The notes: generated by a model from the letters alone, not told the origin. A DNA stretch of 64,000 bases from Crocinitomicaceae bacterium (GCA_017983465.1 JAGOBK010000002.1:402981-466980), one strand, 5' to 3'. Shown: positions 18,130 to 28,327, counted from the first letter of the stretch. Program-made: numbers and translations.

Positions 18130-21100
18130 TTATCTAATTAAATTAACGTGACCGAGGATCATTTTTCGCTCGTCAAATGTAGGTATTTTAATGAAAAGCT
18201 GGTAGGTGTAAACTCCCACCTCGGCATCTTTTCCCTCAACACCGTATGAACCGTCCCATCCGATGTTTGGATCATTGCTTTCAAAAATGATTTCACCCCA
18301 GCGATTATAAATGTACATCGTGTAGTGGTAAATATCAATTCCACTTGTGAATACAGGGTTAAAAACTTGATTATTCATGTCGCCATCAGGTGTAAATGAA
18401 TTAGGAATGTAATAAACCAATCCAGGATCGTAACCAATGAAGTACTGAGCAGTGTCAATACATCCTAAATTTGAAATCGCGGTTAAAACAATTGTGAATC
18501 CAAGTTCGTTTCCTGCAAATGTATGGTTTGGACCTTCCTCTGAAGAGGTTCCACCATCCCCAAATTCCCATGCATACGTTGAAGCACCCAAACTATTGTT
18601 CATGAAATTCAATGTTTGATTTGGTTCGCTGAACATGGTTGATGAAGGTTCAAATGCAGCAATTGGATAATTATCCACTTGAATGTAATTAGTAAGAGTC
18701 TCGGTAACCGTACATCCATTTAACGTTGTGGTTAAGGATACGTCGAAACCACCATTCATTTGGAACTGCAAATTTGTTTGTGAACCGGAACCTGATAATG
18801 AGTTACTTGTCGTCCAATTATATGTTGCGTTACTAGCATTGTCTGCCGTTAAGGTTACTGATAATGGCGCACATCCTTGTGTAACTGATGCACTAAATGT
18901 GGAAATCGGAAGTGGATTAACAGTTATTGAACTTATGGTCACAGGACTTGCACAGCCATTTAAAGTGTAGTAAACGGAAAGTGTAGTATCGTTCAAAGGA
19001 GAAATCGTTTGACTAGCTGCGCCAATTATACCTGGAGTTCCCCAATAGAATGTACCACCCAATAAATTAGGAATGGCGGTGATAGTTGTATTATCTCCTG
19101 CACAAATTGTGCTGTTGTTTACTCCTAATGTTGGAACGGGATTCACAGTAACAATTGAATTTATTAATGGACTAATACATCCGTTTAAATTATATGCAAC
19201 TGAATAAGTTGTGCTTGTGGACGGACTCACTTGAATAGTATCATTTGGCACACCATTAGACCAAATGAATGTTCCTCCTGCAAGAGGAGTTGTTGCAATC
19301 AATTCGGCTGTTTGCCCGTTACAAATGGTCTGATTTGATGTAACCGGTGTGGAAACTGGCTTCACGTAAATTTCTACCGAATTTGCAGTTGCGCAACCAT
19401 TTAGCGAATAAATTAATTGATAATTCGTTGTCGTAAGTGGAGATACAGAAATACTAGGTGTATTTGCATTCGTTGGGGACCATAAATAGGTTCCACCGGC
19501 AAGATTAACGGTTGTATTTATTGTTGTACTCTGTCCTATACAAATCGTATCATTTTGTGTAGTTACAACTGGATACGGATGAACAGTTATTGTCATACTA
19601 GCCGTATTTGCACACAATCCAACAGTTGGCTGGAAAGTGTAAGTCGTAGTGGTTGTATAATTCGGAGCTGGACTCCATGTACCGGCCACATTATTAGTAG
19701 ATGTTGTTGGCAAAGTGAACGAGCCATTTGTACAAATCGCGGCAATTTGTGTGAATGTTGGATTCGTATTAGGAGTAAATGTGATCGTAATTGTTTCTGT
19801 ATCAAAACAACCATTGGCATTTGTTCCAGTGTAAGTATAGGTACCGGCTGTGGTTACCATTAGCGCTGTTGTATTAGAAACGTTTGTTGTCCCATTACTC
19901 CATGAAGCACTTGTTCCACCAACTCCTAATAGGGAAATCTGTGTTGTATTACAATCAAGCACTGATGAATTGGTGTTATTTGTGATACTTGCCACAGGTG
20001 CAACAACATCCTGGGTGATCACAATATTGGTTAGTGCATTACAACCATTAGGAGAGGTAACGACGACAGTATAGAATCCTGGATTAGTGACCGATAATGT
20101 AGAATTATTTCCAATATTTACTGTTCCACTATACCAAGAATAGGATCCACCTCCAGTAGCAGTCACTGGAATACTGGTCGTTGTACAGGTTAATATTGTT
20201 GTATTAGGAATATTAATCCCTGCAGTTGGAGTAGAAGTGTTTTGAGTAATAGTTGTTGCTGCAGTTGCCGTACATCCATTAGTACCAGTTACTGTTACAG
20301 TATATGTTCCAGGAGATGTTACTACGAGTGTAGCATTCGTTCCAACAACTGCCGTTCCATTAGACCAAGAATAAGCCCCGCCTCCAGTAGCTGTCAAGGA
20401 GATACTTGTGGTTGTACAAGTTATTTCCGTCGTTGAAGGAGTAGTAATTGCAGCCGCAGGCGCAGTGGTATTTTGTGTAATTGTCTGACTAAGAGTAGCC
20501 GTACAGCCATTTGCAGCTGTTAAAGTAACCGTATAGACACCGGGTGTTGTTACGGAAATAGTTGGGTTGATACTAATGATGGATGGATTTGTCCAAGAGA
20601 TGGTTCCAACTCCATTTGCCGTTAAAGAAATACTTGTTGTCGAACATGTTAGCTCAGTGGATATTGGCGCTGTTATTGTCAATGGCGGTGCCGTATTGTT
20701 TTGTGTGATTGTTTGTGTTGCTGTTGCAGTACAACCATTTGCAGCAGTAACTGTTACGGTGTAGGTTCCAGGAGTAGTCACGTTTAATGTGGAATTAGTC
20801 CCAACTACGGATGTTCCATTAGACCAAGAATAAGTACCACCACCAGTAGCGGTTAGGGAAATGGAAGGTGTAGTACAAGTTAACACTGTTGTGGCAGGTG
20901 AATTAATACCTGCAACAGGTGCAGTAATATTTTGTGTGATTGTTTGATTCGCAGTACCTGTACATCCATTTCCACCAGTGACAGTTACGGTGTAGGTTCC
21001 GGGTACTGAAACCGCTAGGATGGCCGATGTACCAACAACAGATGTCCCGTTTGACCATGAATATGATCCACCAGAAGCGATTAAATTAATATTTGTCGCT

Positions 21101-24100
21101 GTGCAGGTGAGTATGGTAGTTGTCGGTGGTGTAATTGTAACATTTGGAGCACTGATATTTTGAGTAATGTTTTGAACAGCGGAAGCAGTACAACCATTGG
21201 CTCCTGTTACCGACACAGTGTAAATCCCAGGAGTATTCACAGTTATCGAGGAAGTTGTTCCTATGATTGCTGTTCCATTTGACCACGAATATGAGCCCCC
21301 TCCTGTTGCCGTCAAACTTATCGATGTAGTGGCACAAGTCAATACTGTAGTCGTAGGAGCTGAGATACCTACAACTGGTAAACTGATATTTTGTGTGATT
21401 ACTTGTGATGCTGTGGCAGTACATCCACTTGACGAGGTGACAGTTACAGAATAAGTACCTGGACTTGTGACATTTATTGTAGAAGTGGTTCCAATGATTG
21501 CTGTTCCATTCGACCATGAATAAGTTCCACCTCCGGTTGCTGATAATGTTATCGACTGTGTCGTACAGGTTAAAATACTTGTTGTAGGTATGGAAATGGC
21601 CGCAATAGGCAATGGATTGACCGAAACCGTCAATGTTGAGCTTGTTGCACAAACTCCGGCTGAAGGTGTAAAGGTATATGTAGTCGTTGTTTGATTATTC
21701 ACTGCAGGAGACCAACTACCAACAATTGAATTTAACGAAGTTGTCGGTAATGCATTCAAGGTGGTTCCAGCACAAATTGCAGCAATTGGATTAAATGTAG
21801 GAGTCACATTAGAATTGACGATCAATGTTCCATTTACGTTTGTCGTTCCATCCCAAAATCCACCTCCGGAAGCACTGTATCCTCCATATGAAGTACAGCC
21901 ATTCATTGTGTAACTAAATGCATAATAGTATGTGCCAGGACTCAATGCAGGGATGATTCCAGTGTATTCGTCATTGTTTATGCTTGTTCCAGAAGGATTA
22001 TAGTTAGCCGTTATCCAACTTGCACTTGGCCAAGTCGATGGATTCGTATTACTCGTATTGTATGCAAATTGAACGGTTATTCCTGCGCCTTGTCCCGATG
22101 GAGGTGTTACTCCTGTCTCGAAAACTTGACCGTAAATTGTCAAAGTTTGACCTTGACAAATTGTTGATGTCCCAGGTGTTTGAATATTTGCCCAATCGAT
22201 AACATTCGAAACGTTTACAGTGCCATTTGCCGAAGAGGAACTACAACCGTTAAAGTCATATGTGACGGAATATGTGGTTGTCGTTGTTGGTGAAATCGTT
22301 AATGATTGTGTTGTTGCCCCACCTGGTGTCCAGAGGTAGGTCCCGCCACTTGGACTCGCCGTTGCTGTTAACGTTGCCGAAGTTCCTTGACAAATTGTAG
22401 TTGAGTTTACACTTAAAGTTGGAGAAGTAGATACCGTCACAACACCAGTTGCTGGTGCACTAGAACAATTTCCATTCGAGTAAGTTACAGTATATGATGT
22501 TGTTGTTGCAGGACTAACATCGATAGTTTGCGTTGTTGCCCCACCAGGTGACCACAAATAGGTTCCGCCGGTAGCAGTTGTTGTTGCCGTAAGTGTTGCC
22601 GTTTGACCACCACAAATTGTTGCGTTGTTTACTGTAACAGTAGGACCTGGAACCACATTGACTACTACATCGTCGTTAGAAGTACATCCATTAGCTGTTG
22701 CTGTAAGTGTATAAGTTGTAGTAGAAGTCGGACTTGCGGTTGGATTTGCAACAGTGGTGCTACTTAAAGTTGCTCCAGGAGACCAAGAAAGTGTAGTAGG
22801 AATTGACCCTGGACAACCTGAAATTGGCACAGCAATTGTTTGTCCGCCAGTAAGGATTGCCAAGCCCCCACTAATTGAGGTGCTTCCACAGAAAATGTTA
22901 TATCCTGCCACATTTGAATTAAATGCACCTTGTGTTTCTAAGTTGAAAGTATAAGGCGGATTTGAAGGTGCGTTGATGGTAATTGTTTGGTTTGATCCAG
23001 AGGCATATGGTCCACCAGACGCTATCACTGCACCTAGGGCATTGGTTATATTCCAAGTTGTTTCATCTAAATTACTTCCTGAGAAAATGTTGACGTCAAT
23101 TGGACCGCCAAATCCTCCAACCGCACTTGCAGACCCATTCAATGTCGTTGTTTGTCCTGAGCAAATGGTAATGTCAGGACCAGCATTAATGGTAGGTGCT
23201 GGACTGACAAAAACTGTCATTTCATCAGTTGAAGTACAAGTTCCAGATGTGGCTGTTAAGGTGTAAGTTGTAGTAACCGTTGGTGTTGCTGTAGGATTTA
23301 AAATTGTGGTAGAACTTAAAGTAGCTCCAGGCGACCAGACATATGTAATGGGTAGTGTTCCACCACCAGTTGTTCCTCCACATCCTGTAACACTTGCTGT
23401 GGTTGTTTGTCCACCAGTAATAGATCCAGTATTTACCGTACTTCCGTTGCAGGAAATCGTGTAGGTTGCATTATTATCATTGAAGGTCCCTTGAGTTTCT
23501 AGAGAAAAACTATAAGGACCTGTTCCAACATTTGTTAATGTCACGGTGTTGGTGGAAGCGGTTGTATATGGCCCCCCGGATCCAACTGATGTGCCCGATG
23601 CATTAGTTAAATTCCACGAAGTCTCATCTAGAAAACTTGTTCCCGATATGGAAATCGTGATGCTTGAAGCACTTCCACCTGAACCCGTTCCTGTCCCAGC
23701 TGTAACGGTTCCGTTTAAAGTTGTGGATTGTCCAGCACAAATAACGACATCAGGTCCAGCATTGACAACTGGATTATTACATGGCGGTGTTGGACATGAA
23801 ACGACATAGCTCATTGTAGTCGCAGCAGTTAACGGTGTACATACAAATTTTGATAAATGCACATAGTATTGACCTGAAGTAGGACATGTCCAAGAAAAAT
23901 TTGATTGCAAGCCACATTGGTCATCCCATTGTCCAAGAATGGTATATGCAGAATTGTGTAATCGCAAATAGGTATCAATGCTACTCTGACCACATGTTGA
24001 GAATGTATATGTACACCCTGCAGTTGCTGTAAATGGAAACAAAATAACTCCGGATGAATACGAAGGCGTATATTGAAGTGTAGAAGTTGGTGTAATGGGA

Positions 24101-24186
24101 AATGTAACCGTTTGAGGAGTACATAACTGGGCGTTTAACCCCACTGTAAAAAACAGCGAAATAACAATAAGGGCAAGAAACCTCAT
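18130..24186 (-). CDS. Giant T9SS type-B sorting domain protein with tandem Ig-like array
   Basis: A 2018-residue secreted surface protein. Order: signal peptide (about 1-19); N-terminal beta domain (about 20-135); two Ig-like domains (NAGPDVVICAGQ, NAGPDITICSGQ) each interrupted by a glycine-rich module (about 166-271 and 358-459); further Ig-like repeats; eight tandem repeats of about 77 residues (about 859-1474) built on LTCTT, SYSWSNGT, PGTYTVTVT and NGCTAT...ITQN; more ICxG Ig repeats; PKD-like domains (AWEFGDG); and a type-B T9SS sorting domain (YIPNSFTPDGDMNN, NRWGEI, GWDG, ending GHVNLIR). Very Thr/Ser/Gly-rich with regular Cys pairs. Probably a long adhesive filament or matrix protein; no enzyme domain is seen. 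Confidence 0.92.
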   Translation of the reverse strand: MRFLALIVISLFFTVGLNAQLCTPQTVTFPITPTSTLQYTPSYSSGVILFPFTATAGCTYTFSTCGQSSIDTYLRLHNSAYTILGQWDDQCGLQSNFSWTCPTSGQYYVHLSKFVCTPLTAATTMSYVVSCPTPPCNNPVVNAGPDVVICAGQSTTLNGTVTAGTGTGSGGSASSITISISGTSFLDETSWNLTNASGTSVGSGGPYTTASTNTVTLTNVGTGPYSFSLETQGTFNDNNATYTISCNGSTVNTGSITGGQTTTASVTGCGGTTGGGTLPITYVWSPGATLSSTTILNPTATPTVTTTYTLTATSGTCTSTDEMTVFVSPAPTINAGPDITICSGQTTTLNGSASAVGGFGGPIDVNIFSGSNLDETTWNITNALGAVIASGGPYASGSNQTITINAPSNPPYTFNLETQGAFNSNVAGYNIFCGSTSISGGLAILTGGQTIAVPISGCPGSIPTTLSWSPGATLSSTTVANPTASPTSTTTYTLTATANGCTSNDDVVVNVVPGPTVTVNNATICGGQTATLTATTTATGGTYLWSPGGATTQTIDVSPATTTSYTVTYSNGNCSSAPATGVVTVSTSPTLSVNSTTICQGTSATLTATASPSGGTYLWTPGGATTQSLTISPTTTTTYSVTYDFNGCSSSSANGTVNVSNVIDWANIQTPGTSTICQGQTLTIYGQVFETGVTPPSGQGAGITVQFAYNTSNTNPSTWPSASWITANYNPSGTSINNDEYTGIIPALSPGTYYYAFSYTMNGCTSYGGYSASGGGFWDGTTNVNGTLIVNSNVTPTFNPIAAICAGTTLNALPTTSLNSIVGSWSPAVNNQTTTTYTFTPSAGVCATSSTLTVSVNPLPIAAISIPTTSILTCTTQSITLSATGGGTYSWSNGTAIIGTTSTINVTSPGTYSVTVTSSSGCTATASQVITQNISLPVVGISAPTTTVLTCATTSISLTATGGGSYSWSNGTAIIGTTSSITVNTPGIYTVSVTGANGCTASAVQNITQNISAPNVTITPPTTTILTCTATNINLIASGGSYSWSNGTSVVGTSAILAVSVPGTYTVTVTGGNGCTGTANQTITQNITAPVAGINSPATTVLTCTTPSISLTATGGGTYSWSNGTSVVGTNSTLNVTTPGTYTVTVTAANGCTATATQTITQNNTAPPLTITAPISTELTCSTTSISLTANGVGTISWTNPSIISINPTISVTTPGVYTVTLTAANGCTATLSQTITQNTTAPAAAITTPSTTEITCTTTSISLTATGGGAYSWSNGTAVVGTNATLVVTSPGTYTVTVTGTNGCTATAATTITQNTSTPTAGINIPNTTILTCTTTSIPVTATGGGSYSWYSGTVNIGNNSTLSVTNPGFYTVVVTSPNGCNALTNIVITQDVVAPVASITNNTNSSVLDCNTTQISLLGVGGTSASWSNGTTNVSNTTALMVTTAGTYTYTGTNANGCFDTETITITFTPNTNPTFTQIAAICTNGSFTLPTTSTNNVAGTWSPAPNYTTTTTYTFQPTVGLCANTASMTITVHPYPVVTTQNDTICIGQSTTINTTVNLAGGTYLWSPTNANTPSISVSPLTTTNYQLIYSLNGCATANSVEIYVKPVSTPVTSNQTICNGQTAELIATTPLAGGTFIWSNGVPNDTIQVSPSTSTTYSVAYNLNGCISPLINSIVTVNPVPTLGVNNSTICAGDNTTITAIPNLLGGTFYWGTPGIIGAASQTISPLNDTTLSVYYTLNGCASPVTISSITVNPLPISTFSASVTQGCAPLSVTLTADNASNATYNWTTSNSLSGSGSQTNLQFQMNGGFDVSLTTTLNGCTVTETLTNYIQVDNYPIAAFEPSSTMFSEPNQTLNFMNNSLGASTYAWEFGDGGTSSEEGPNHTFAGNELGFTIVLTAISNLGCIDTAQYFIGYDPGLVYYIPNSFTPDGDMNNQVFNPVFTSGIDIYHYTMYIYNRWGEIIFESNDPNIGWDGSYGVEGKDAEVGVYTYQLFIKIPTFDERKMILGHVNLIR
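19766..21612 (-). repeat. Eight tandem in-frame repeats of about 231 bp
   Basis: Inside the 2018-residue gene, units of about 77 codons repeat head to tail. Each has a Cys in LTC, a SWSNGT-like turn, PGTYTVTVT and NGCTAT, and ends in ITQN. Seven units are close copies; the eighth, nearest the C-terminus, is degenerate (VLDCNTTQIS...). The unit length keeps frame. The array is bracketed by two similar non-array domains (IAAICAGTTLN... and IAAICTNGSFT...). Confidence 0.88.
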
Positions 24187-24292
24187 TTAGTTGTAATTGT
24201 GTTTCGTATTAATTCGTTTTAGCAGGCTAAATTTAGCAAATATTAAACGAAGTAACAATAAAACAGTTGCCTAAATGAGTTCAAGAATGAGC

Positions 24293-24320
24293 AAAAAATT
24301 AATAAATAATAGTATTTATT
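24293..24320 (-). terminator. AT-only hairpin with T tract after accC
   Basis: Minus strand: AATAAATA, loop CTAT, TATTTATT, then AATTTTTT. The 8-bp stem contains only A/T pairs and overlaps the accC stop, so termination may be weak, but it is the only candidate between the fatty-acid operon and the T9SS genes. Confidence 0.4.
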
Positions 24321-25653
24321 AAAATTCGAAGCTCTCCATAAATTTAGTGGTGAAATTTCCTTTACAGAAATCTTCGTTTTGCATCAATTTTTGATGAAAA
24401 GGAATGGTTGTTTTCACACCACCGATAACATATTCTCCAAGTGCGCGTTTCATTTTAGCAATCGCTTCTTCACGTGTTTGTGCAACAACGATTAATTTGG
24501 AAATCATGGAGTCGTAATTTGGCGGAATTGTATATCCTGCATATACATGGGCATCAATTCGAATTCCATGTCCACCCGGACAATGGTAATCAGTGATTTT
24601 CCCTGGACAAGGTCTAAAGTCCTTATATGGATCTTCTGCATTGATACGACATTGAATCGCATGCATTTGAGGATAATAATTTTTACCAGAAATTTTATGT
24701 CCAGCAGCAATCAATATTTGCTCTTTAATCAAGTCAAAATTGATTACTTCTTCTGTAATCGTATGCTCAACTTGAATACGCGTGTTCATTTCCATGAAGT
24801 AGAAATCACGGTTTTTATCAACTAAAAACTCAACCGTTCCAACACCTTCGTATTTCACTGCTTTAGCTGCCTTAATTGCTGCTTCACCCATACGCTCACG
24901 AAGTTCATCCGTCATGAATGGTGAAGGTGTTTCTTCCACTAATTTTTGATGACGACGTTGAATGGAACAATCTCTTTCAGACAAGTGACAAGCATTTCCG
25001 AATTGGTCACCTGCAATTTGAATTTCAATGTGACGTGGTTCTTCAATGTACTTTTCCATGTAGATTCCATCGTTTCCGAAAGCAGCTCCTGCTTCTTGAC
25101 GTGCGGAATCCCAAGCTCCTTGAAGTTCACTTTCCTCCCAAACGATGCGCATTCCTTTACCGCCACCTCCAGCTGTTGCTTTCAAGATGACAGGATATTT
25201 GATCGCTTTGGCTTCCACCATCGCTTGCGCAACATCTTTTAATAATCCAACAGACCCTGGAATACATGGTACACCAGCAGCAATCATGGTTGCTTTTGCT
25301 GTTGCTTTATCTCCCATCCCTGCAATTTGTTCTGGAAGAGCACCAATAAATTTAATCCCATGTTCTTGACAAACACGTGAAAACTTCTCGTTTTCAGACA
25401 AGAATCCGTATCCTGGGTGAATGGCATCTGCATTCGTAATTTCTGCAGCTGCAATAATATTAGGAATGGACAAATATGATTTCGCCGATACGGGTGGGCC
25501 TATACATACTGCTTCGTCAGCAAAGCGAACAGGTAAACTATCCTTATCAGCAGTAGAGTAAACAGCGACTGTTTTAATACCCATTTCTTTACAGGTACGA
25601 ATCACACGCAAAGCGATTTCACCGCGATTGGCGATTAGAATTTTCTTAAACAT
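24319..25653 (-). CDS. accC: Acetyl-CoA carboxylase, biotin carboxylase subunit
   Basis: Carboxylates the biotin on AccB using ATP and bicarbonate, the first half of acetyl-CoA carboxylase (malonyl-CoA for fatty acids). The 444-residue length is normal. ATP-grasp features are clear: the N-terminal [20 protein letters not shown], the glycine-rich ATP loop [14 protein letters not shown] (about 159-172), the [12 protein letters not shown] segment, and [17 protein letters not shown] (about 287-303) with metal-binding Glu/Asn and catalytic Arg. Last gene of the DUF177-rpmF-plsX-fabH-accB-accC run; accB ends 22 bases upstream of its start. The carboxyltransferase genes are not in the window. Confidence 0.97.
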   Translation of the reverse strand: MFKKILIANRGEIALRVIRTCKEMGIKTVAVYSTADKDSLPVRFADEAVCIGPPVSAKSYLSIPNIIAAAEITNADAIHPGYGFLSENEKFSRVCQEHGIKFIGALPEQIAGMGDKATAKATMIAAGVPCIPGSVGLLKDVAQAMVEAKAIKYPVILKATAGGGGKGMRIVWEESELQGAWDSARQEAGAAFGNDGIYMEKYIEEPRHIEIQIAGDQFGNACHLSERDCSIQRRHQKLVEETPSPFMTDELRERMGEAAIKAAKAVKYEGVGTVEFLVDKNRDFYFMEMNTRIQVEHTITEEVINFDLIKEQILIAAGHKISGKNYYPQMHAIQCRINAEDPYKDFRPCPGKITDYHCPGGHGIRIDAHVYAGYTIPPNYDSMISKLIVVAQTREEAIAKMKRALGEYVIGGVKTTIPFHQKLMQNEDFCKGNFTTKFMESFEF

Positions 25654-25675
25654 AAAGGAAGATTTTTTGCAGCAA

Positions 25676-26149
25676 TTAAGCTGGATCTACTAAAAATAGT
25701 GGTTGATCGTAATCTACAGGACTTGCATTGTCTACAAGAACTTTAACAATTTTACCAGAAATTTCTGATTCAATTTCGTTAAATGTTTTCATTGCTTCAA
25801 TGATGCAAAGTTTATCTCCTGGTTGAATCGTGCTTCCAACGTTTACAAAAGCATCTTTGTCTGGTCCAGGAGTACGGTAAAATGTTCCAATCATTGGAGA
25901 TTTCACAGTAATGTAACGTGATTCATCCGAACTTTCTGCAGCAGCTACAGGTGCAGCAGCAACCGGCGCTGGAGCAGCAGCTTGTGGAGCCATTGCTACT
26001 GGAGCAGCAGCTTGTACATAAACTGGTTGTTCACTGAAAGACGTTCCATTTTCAATGGCAATTTTAAATCCTTCGTTTTCAATTTCAATTTTACCAATTC
26101 CTGACTTAGAAACAAGTTTAATTAGGTCTTTGATTTCTTCTAAATTCAT
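25676..26149 (-). CDS. accB: Acetyl-CoA carboxylase biotin carboxyl carrier protein
   Basis: Carries biotin between biotin carboxylase and carboxyltransferase. In 157 residues: an N-terminal helical region ([18 protein letters not shown]) that binds AccC, an Ala/Pro linker (about 46-72), and the biotinyl lipoyl-like domain from about 78. The biotinylated lysine is Lys121 in [12 protein letters not shown]; most homologues have EAMKLMNE or EAMKMFNE, so Thr122 is a small deviation. [13 protein letters not shown] is the usual thumb region. Lies between fabH (31 bases) and accC (22 bases), certainly the same operon. Confidence 0.96.
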   Translation of the reverse strand: MNLEEIKDLIKLVSKSGIGKIEIENEGFKIAIENGTSFSEQPVYVQAAAPVAMAPQAAAPAPVAAAPVAAAESSDESRYITVKSPMIGTFYRTPGPDKDAFVNVGSTIQPGDKLCIIEAMKTFNEIESEISGKIVKVLVDNASPVDYDQPLFLVDPA

Positions 26150-26180
26150 AACAATGATTTGTTTTGCAAAATTACTAATA

Positions 26181-27170
26181 TTATGAGTTATAAGCCCATT
26201 TCAAATAAATAGCTCCCCATGTAAATCCACCACCAAAAGCGGATAAAATAAGTGTATCTCCTTTTTTCAATTGTTTTTCATAGTCCCACAAACATAAAGG
26301 CAATGTACCGGCAGTTGTGTTACCGTATTTTTCGATGTTGATCATCACTTTTTCTTTGGAAAGTCCCATGCGATTTGCTGTAGCATCAATGATGCGCAAA
26401 TTGGCTTGATGTGGCACTAACCATTGAACATCATCGGATGTCAAATTATTTTTTTCCATGATTTTCGCTGAAACATCTGCCATATTAGTTACGGCAAATT
26501 TGAAGACGCTTTGTCCTTCTTGTTTAACGTAATGCATTCTGTTTTCAACGGTTTCAATACTTGCAGGATGTAAAGATCCACCTGCAGGTTGAACTAAGAA
26601 TTCGCGACCAGATCCATCTGAATGCAAAATAAAGTCTTGTAGTCCAAGTCCTTCTGTATTTGGTTCCAGTAAAACTGCACCTGCACCATCACCGAAAATC
26701 ACACATGTCGTACGATCTTGGTAATCCACAATGGAGGTCATCTTATCGACACCAACCACAATTACTTTTTTGTATTTACCAGTTTCAATGAATTGCGATC
26801 CTGTTGCAAGCGCAAAAAGAAATCCTGAACAAGCAGCATTTACATCGAAAGACCACGCGTTTTTCATTCCTGTTTTGTCACTCAAAATATTCGCCGTACT
26901 TGGGAAAGGGTGATCTGGTGTAACAGTTCCACAAATAACTAAATCGATATCCATTGGATCGATTCCTTTTTTCTCTAAAAGTTGCTTAACCGCTGCAGCT
27001 GCCATATCAGAAGAGGCACCGTTACGCATGATGCGACGCTCTTTGATTCCCGTGCGTGAAGTAATCCACTCATCAGAAGTATCCACAAATTTGGATAAAT
27101 CCTCGTTACTTAAAATGTCCTCGGGAACGTATCCTTGTACCGCCGTAATTGCTGCTGTAAGTTTATTCAT
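26181..27170 (-). CDS. fabH: 3-oxoacyl-ACP synthase III
   Basis: Condenses an acyl-CoA primer with malonyl-ACP to begin fatty-acid synthesis (type II FAS, cytoplasm). 329 residues with the complete Cys-His-Asn triad: Cys114 in DVNAACSGF, His254 in VPHQANLRI and Asn284 in [12 protein letters not shown]. The C-terminus [15 protein letters not shown] is typical. Bacteroidota often use branched primers, which the sequence cannot settle. It follows plsX by 3 bases and precedes accB. Confidence 0.97.
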   Translation of the reverse strand: MNKLTAAITAVQGYVPEDILSNEDLSKFVDTSDEWITSRTGIKERRIMRNGASSDMAAAAVKQLLEKKGIDPMDIDLVICGTVTPDHPFPSTANILSDKTGMKNAWSFDVNAACSGFLFALATGSQFIETGKYKKVIVVGVDKMTSIVDYQDRTTCVIFGDGAGAVLLEPNTEGLGLQDFILHSDGSGREFLVQPAGGSLHPASIETVENRMHYVKQEGQSVFKFAVTNMADVSAKIMEKNNLTSDDVQWLVPHQANLRIIDATANRMGLSKEKVMINIEKYGNTTAGTLPLCLWDYEKQLKKGDTLILSAFGGGFTWGAIYLKWAYNS

Positions 27171-27173
27171 CTC

Positions 27174-28112
27174 TTAGTTAAATGCATCGTTTATTTTCGT
27201 TGCTAATCCTGAAGCGGCCACTTCGTAGGAATGTAACAACATATTTTTGATGGCAATATCATTGGAAATACCATGACCAATAACGGCATTTCCTTTCACA
27301 CCTAAAATCGGTGTCCCGCCGTAATTCTCGTAATTAAAACGATCAAAATATTCATCGCGTATTCCGCGTTTACGCATGAGCGTATAAATTCCTTCTGCTT
27401 CTTTCAGAACAATATTACCTGTAAATCCGTCACAAACGATTACATCTGCAACACCAGTAAACAAATCTCTACCTTCAATATTTCCGGTAAAGTTGAGTTC
27501 ATCTGATTCGGAAAGTAATTTGTAAGCAGCAATGGTTAAAAGGTTTCCTTTTGAATCTTCCTCACCAATGTTTAATAATGCTACTCTTGGGTTTTCAACT
27601 CCGTGAACGTGTTGAGAATATAGTGCCCCCAAAACGGCAAATTGATACAGAACATCTGCTTTACAATCTGCATTTGACCCAACATCTAGTAAAATGGCTT
27701 GAGAACCATCTAAACATGGAAGTGTTGAAGTGATGCATGGACGTATAATTCCTGGAACTGTATTCAATTTATACATGGCTCCCACCAACATTGCGCCGGT
27801 GTTACCTGTACTAGCAAAAACATCTAAATCTGTTTTGGCAAGTAAATCGAAACCAACAGCAATAGAACTGTTCGGTTTTTTTGGAATCGCCCGAGTAGGG
27901 TGATCGTGATAAGTAATTACCTCGGGTGCATGTACCACCTCAAAACCATTCAGGTCTTTTCCGCGGTTAGCAAATTCACTCCGAATAATTTCCTCATCAC
28001 CAAGCAATACAATGGTGACATCATTGGACAGAACTTCTCTCGCCAATAATGCACCATCAATAGTTGCTTTGGGAGCGAAATCGCCCCCTGAGATATCTAG
28101 ACCAATCCTCAT
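27174..28112 (-). CDS. plsX: Phosphate acyltransferase PlsX
   Basis: Makes acyl-phosphate from acyl-ACP for the PlsX/PlsY route to lysophosphatidate; a peripheral membrane enzyme. The 312 residues show the family pattern: RIGLDISGGDFAPKATIDGA at the N-terminus (usually DAMGGD; here ISGGD), STGNTGAMLVGAM (about 100-112), LLDVGSNADCK (about 139-149), ALLNIGEEDSKGN, and VIVCDGFTGNIVLK (about 226-239). Located between rpmF and fabH as in many bacteria, tying phospholipid start to fatty-acid initiation. Confidence 0.96.
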   Translation of the reverse strand: MRIGLDISGGDFAPKATIDGALLAREVLSNDVTIVLLGDEEIIRSEFANRGKDLNGFEVVHAPEVITYHDHPTRAIPKKPNSSIAVGFDLLAKTDLDVFASTGNTGAMLVGAMYKLNTVPGIIRPCITSTLPCLDGSQAILLDVGSNADCKADVLYQFAVLGALYSQHVHGVENPRVALLNIGEEDSKGNLLTIAAYKLLSESDELNFTGNIEGRDLFTGVADVIVCDGFTGNIVLKEAEGIYTLMRKRGIRDEYFDRFNYENYGGTPILGVKGNAVIGHGISNDIAIKNMLLHSYEVAASGLATKINDAFN

Positions 28113-28132
28113 TTAGAAAACGAGATGGTTCC

Positions 28133-28327
28133 TTACTCTACTGTTGATTCTTTTTCTGCAACTACTTTACCTCTGTAGTATAATTTCCCTTCATGCCAGT
28201 GTGCATGGTGAAATAAATGAGGCTGACCTGTTGTAGGGCATGTTGCCACTTGATGAGCAGTCGCTTTCTTGTGCGTTCTACGTTTGTCACGTCTTGTTGT
28301 GGAAATTCTGCGTTTAGGATGCGCCAT
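28133..28327 (-). CDS. rpmF: 50S ribosomal protein L32, zinc-free form
   Basis: A small basic protein of the large ribosomal subunit. The 64 residues begin [20 protein letters not shown], the conserved rRNA-binding tail. The zinc ribbon of classic L32 (two C-x-x-C pairs) is missing: the first pair is CPTT and the second is HWHE, so only one Cys remains and zinc binding is not expected; I recall the same form in other flavobacteria. It lies between the DUF177 gene (15-base gap) and plsX (20-base gap), the common DUF177-rpmF-plsX order. Confidence 0.95.
   Translation of the reverse strand: MAHPKRRISTTRRDKRRTHKKATAHQVATCPTTGQPHLFHHAHWHEGKLYYRGKVVAEKESTVE

Noticed and set aside
19766..21612. Regularly spaced repeats considered as a CRISPR array
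   Set aside because: The unit is 231 bp, coding, and lacks short identical repeats with unique spacers; no cas genes are present.
21086..21652. 188-codon open frame on the minus strand within the repeat array
   Set aside because: It is a second frame of the same 231-bp repeats; its residues (repeated YHSITSNHTKYQ-like strings) follow the DNA period and the main frame is clearly coding.
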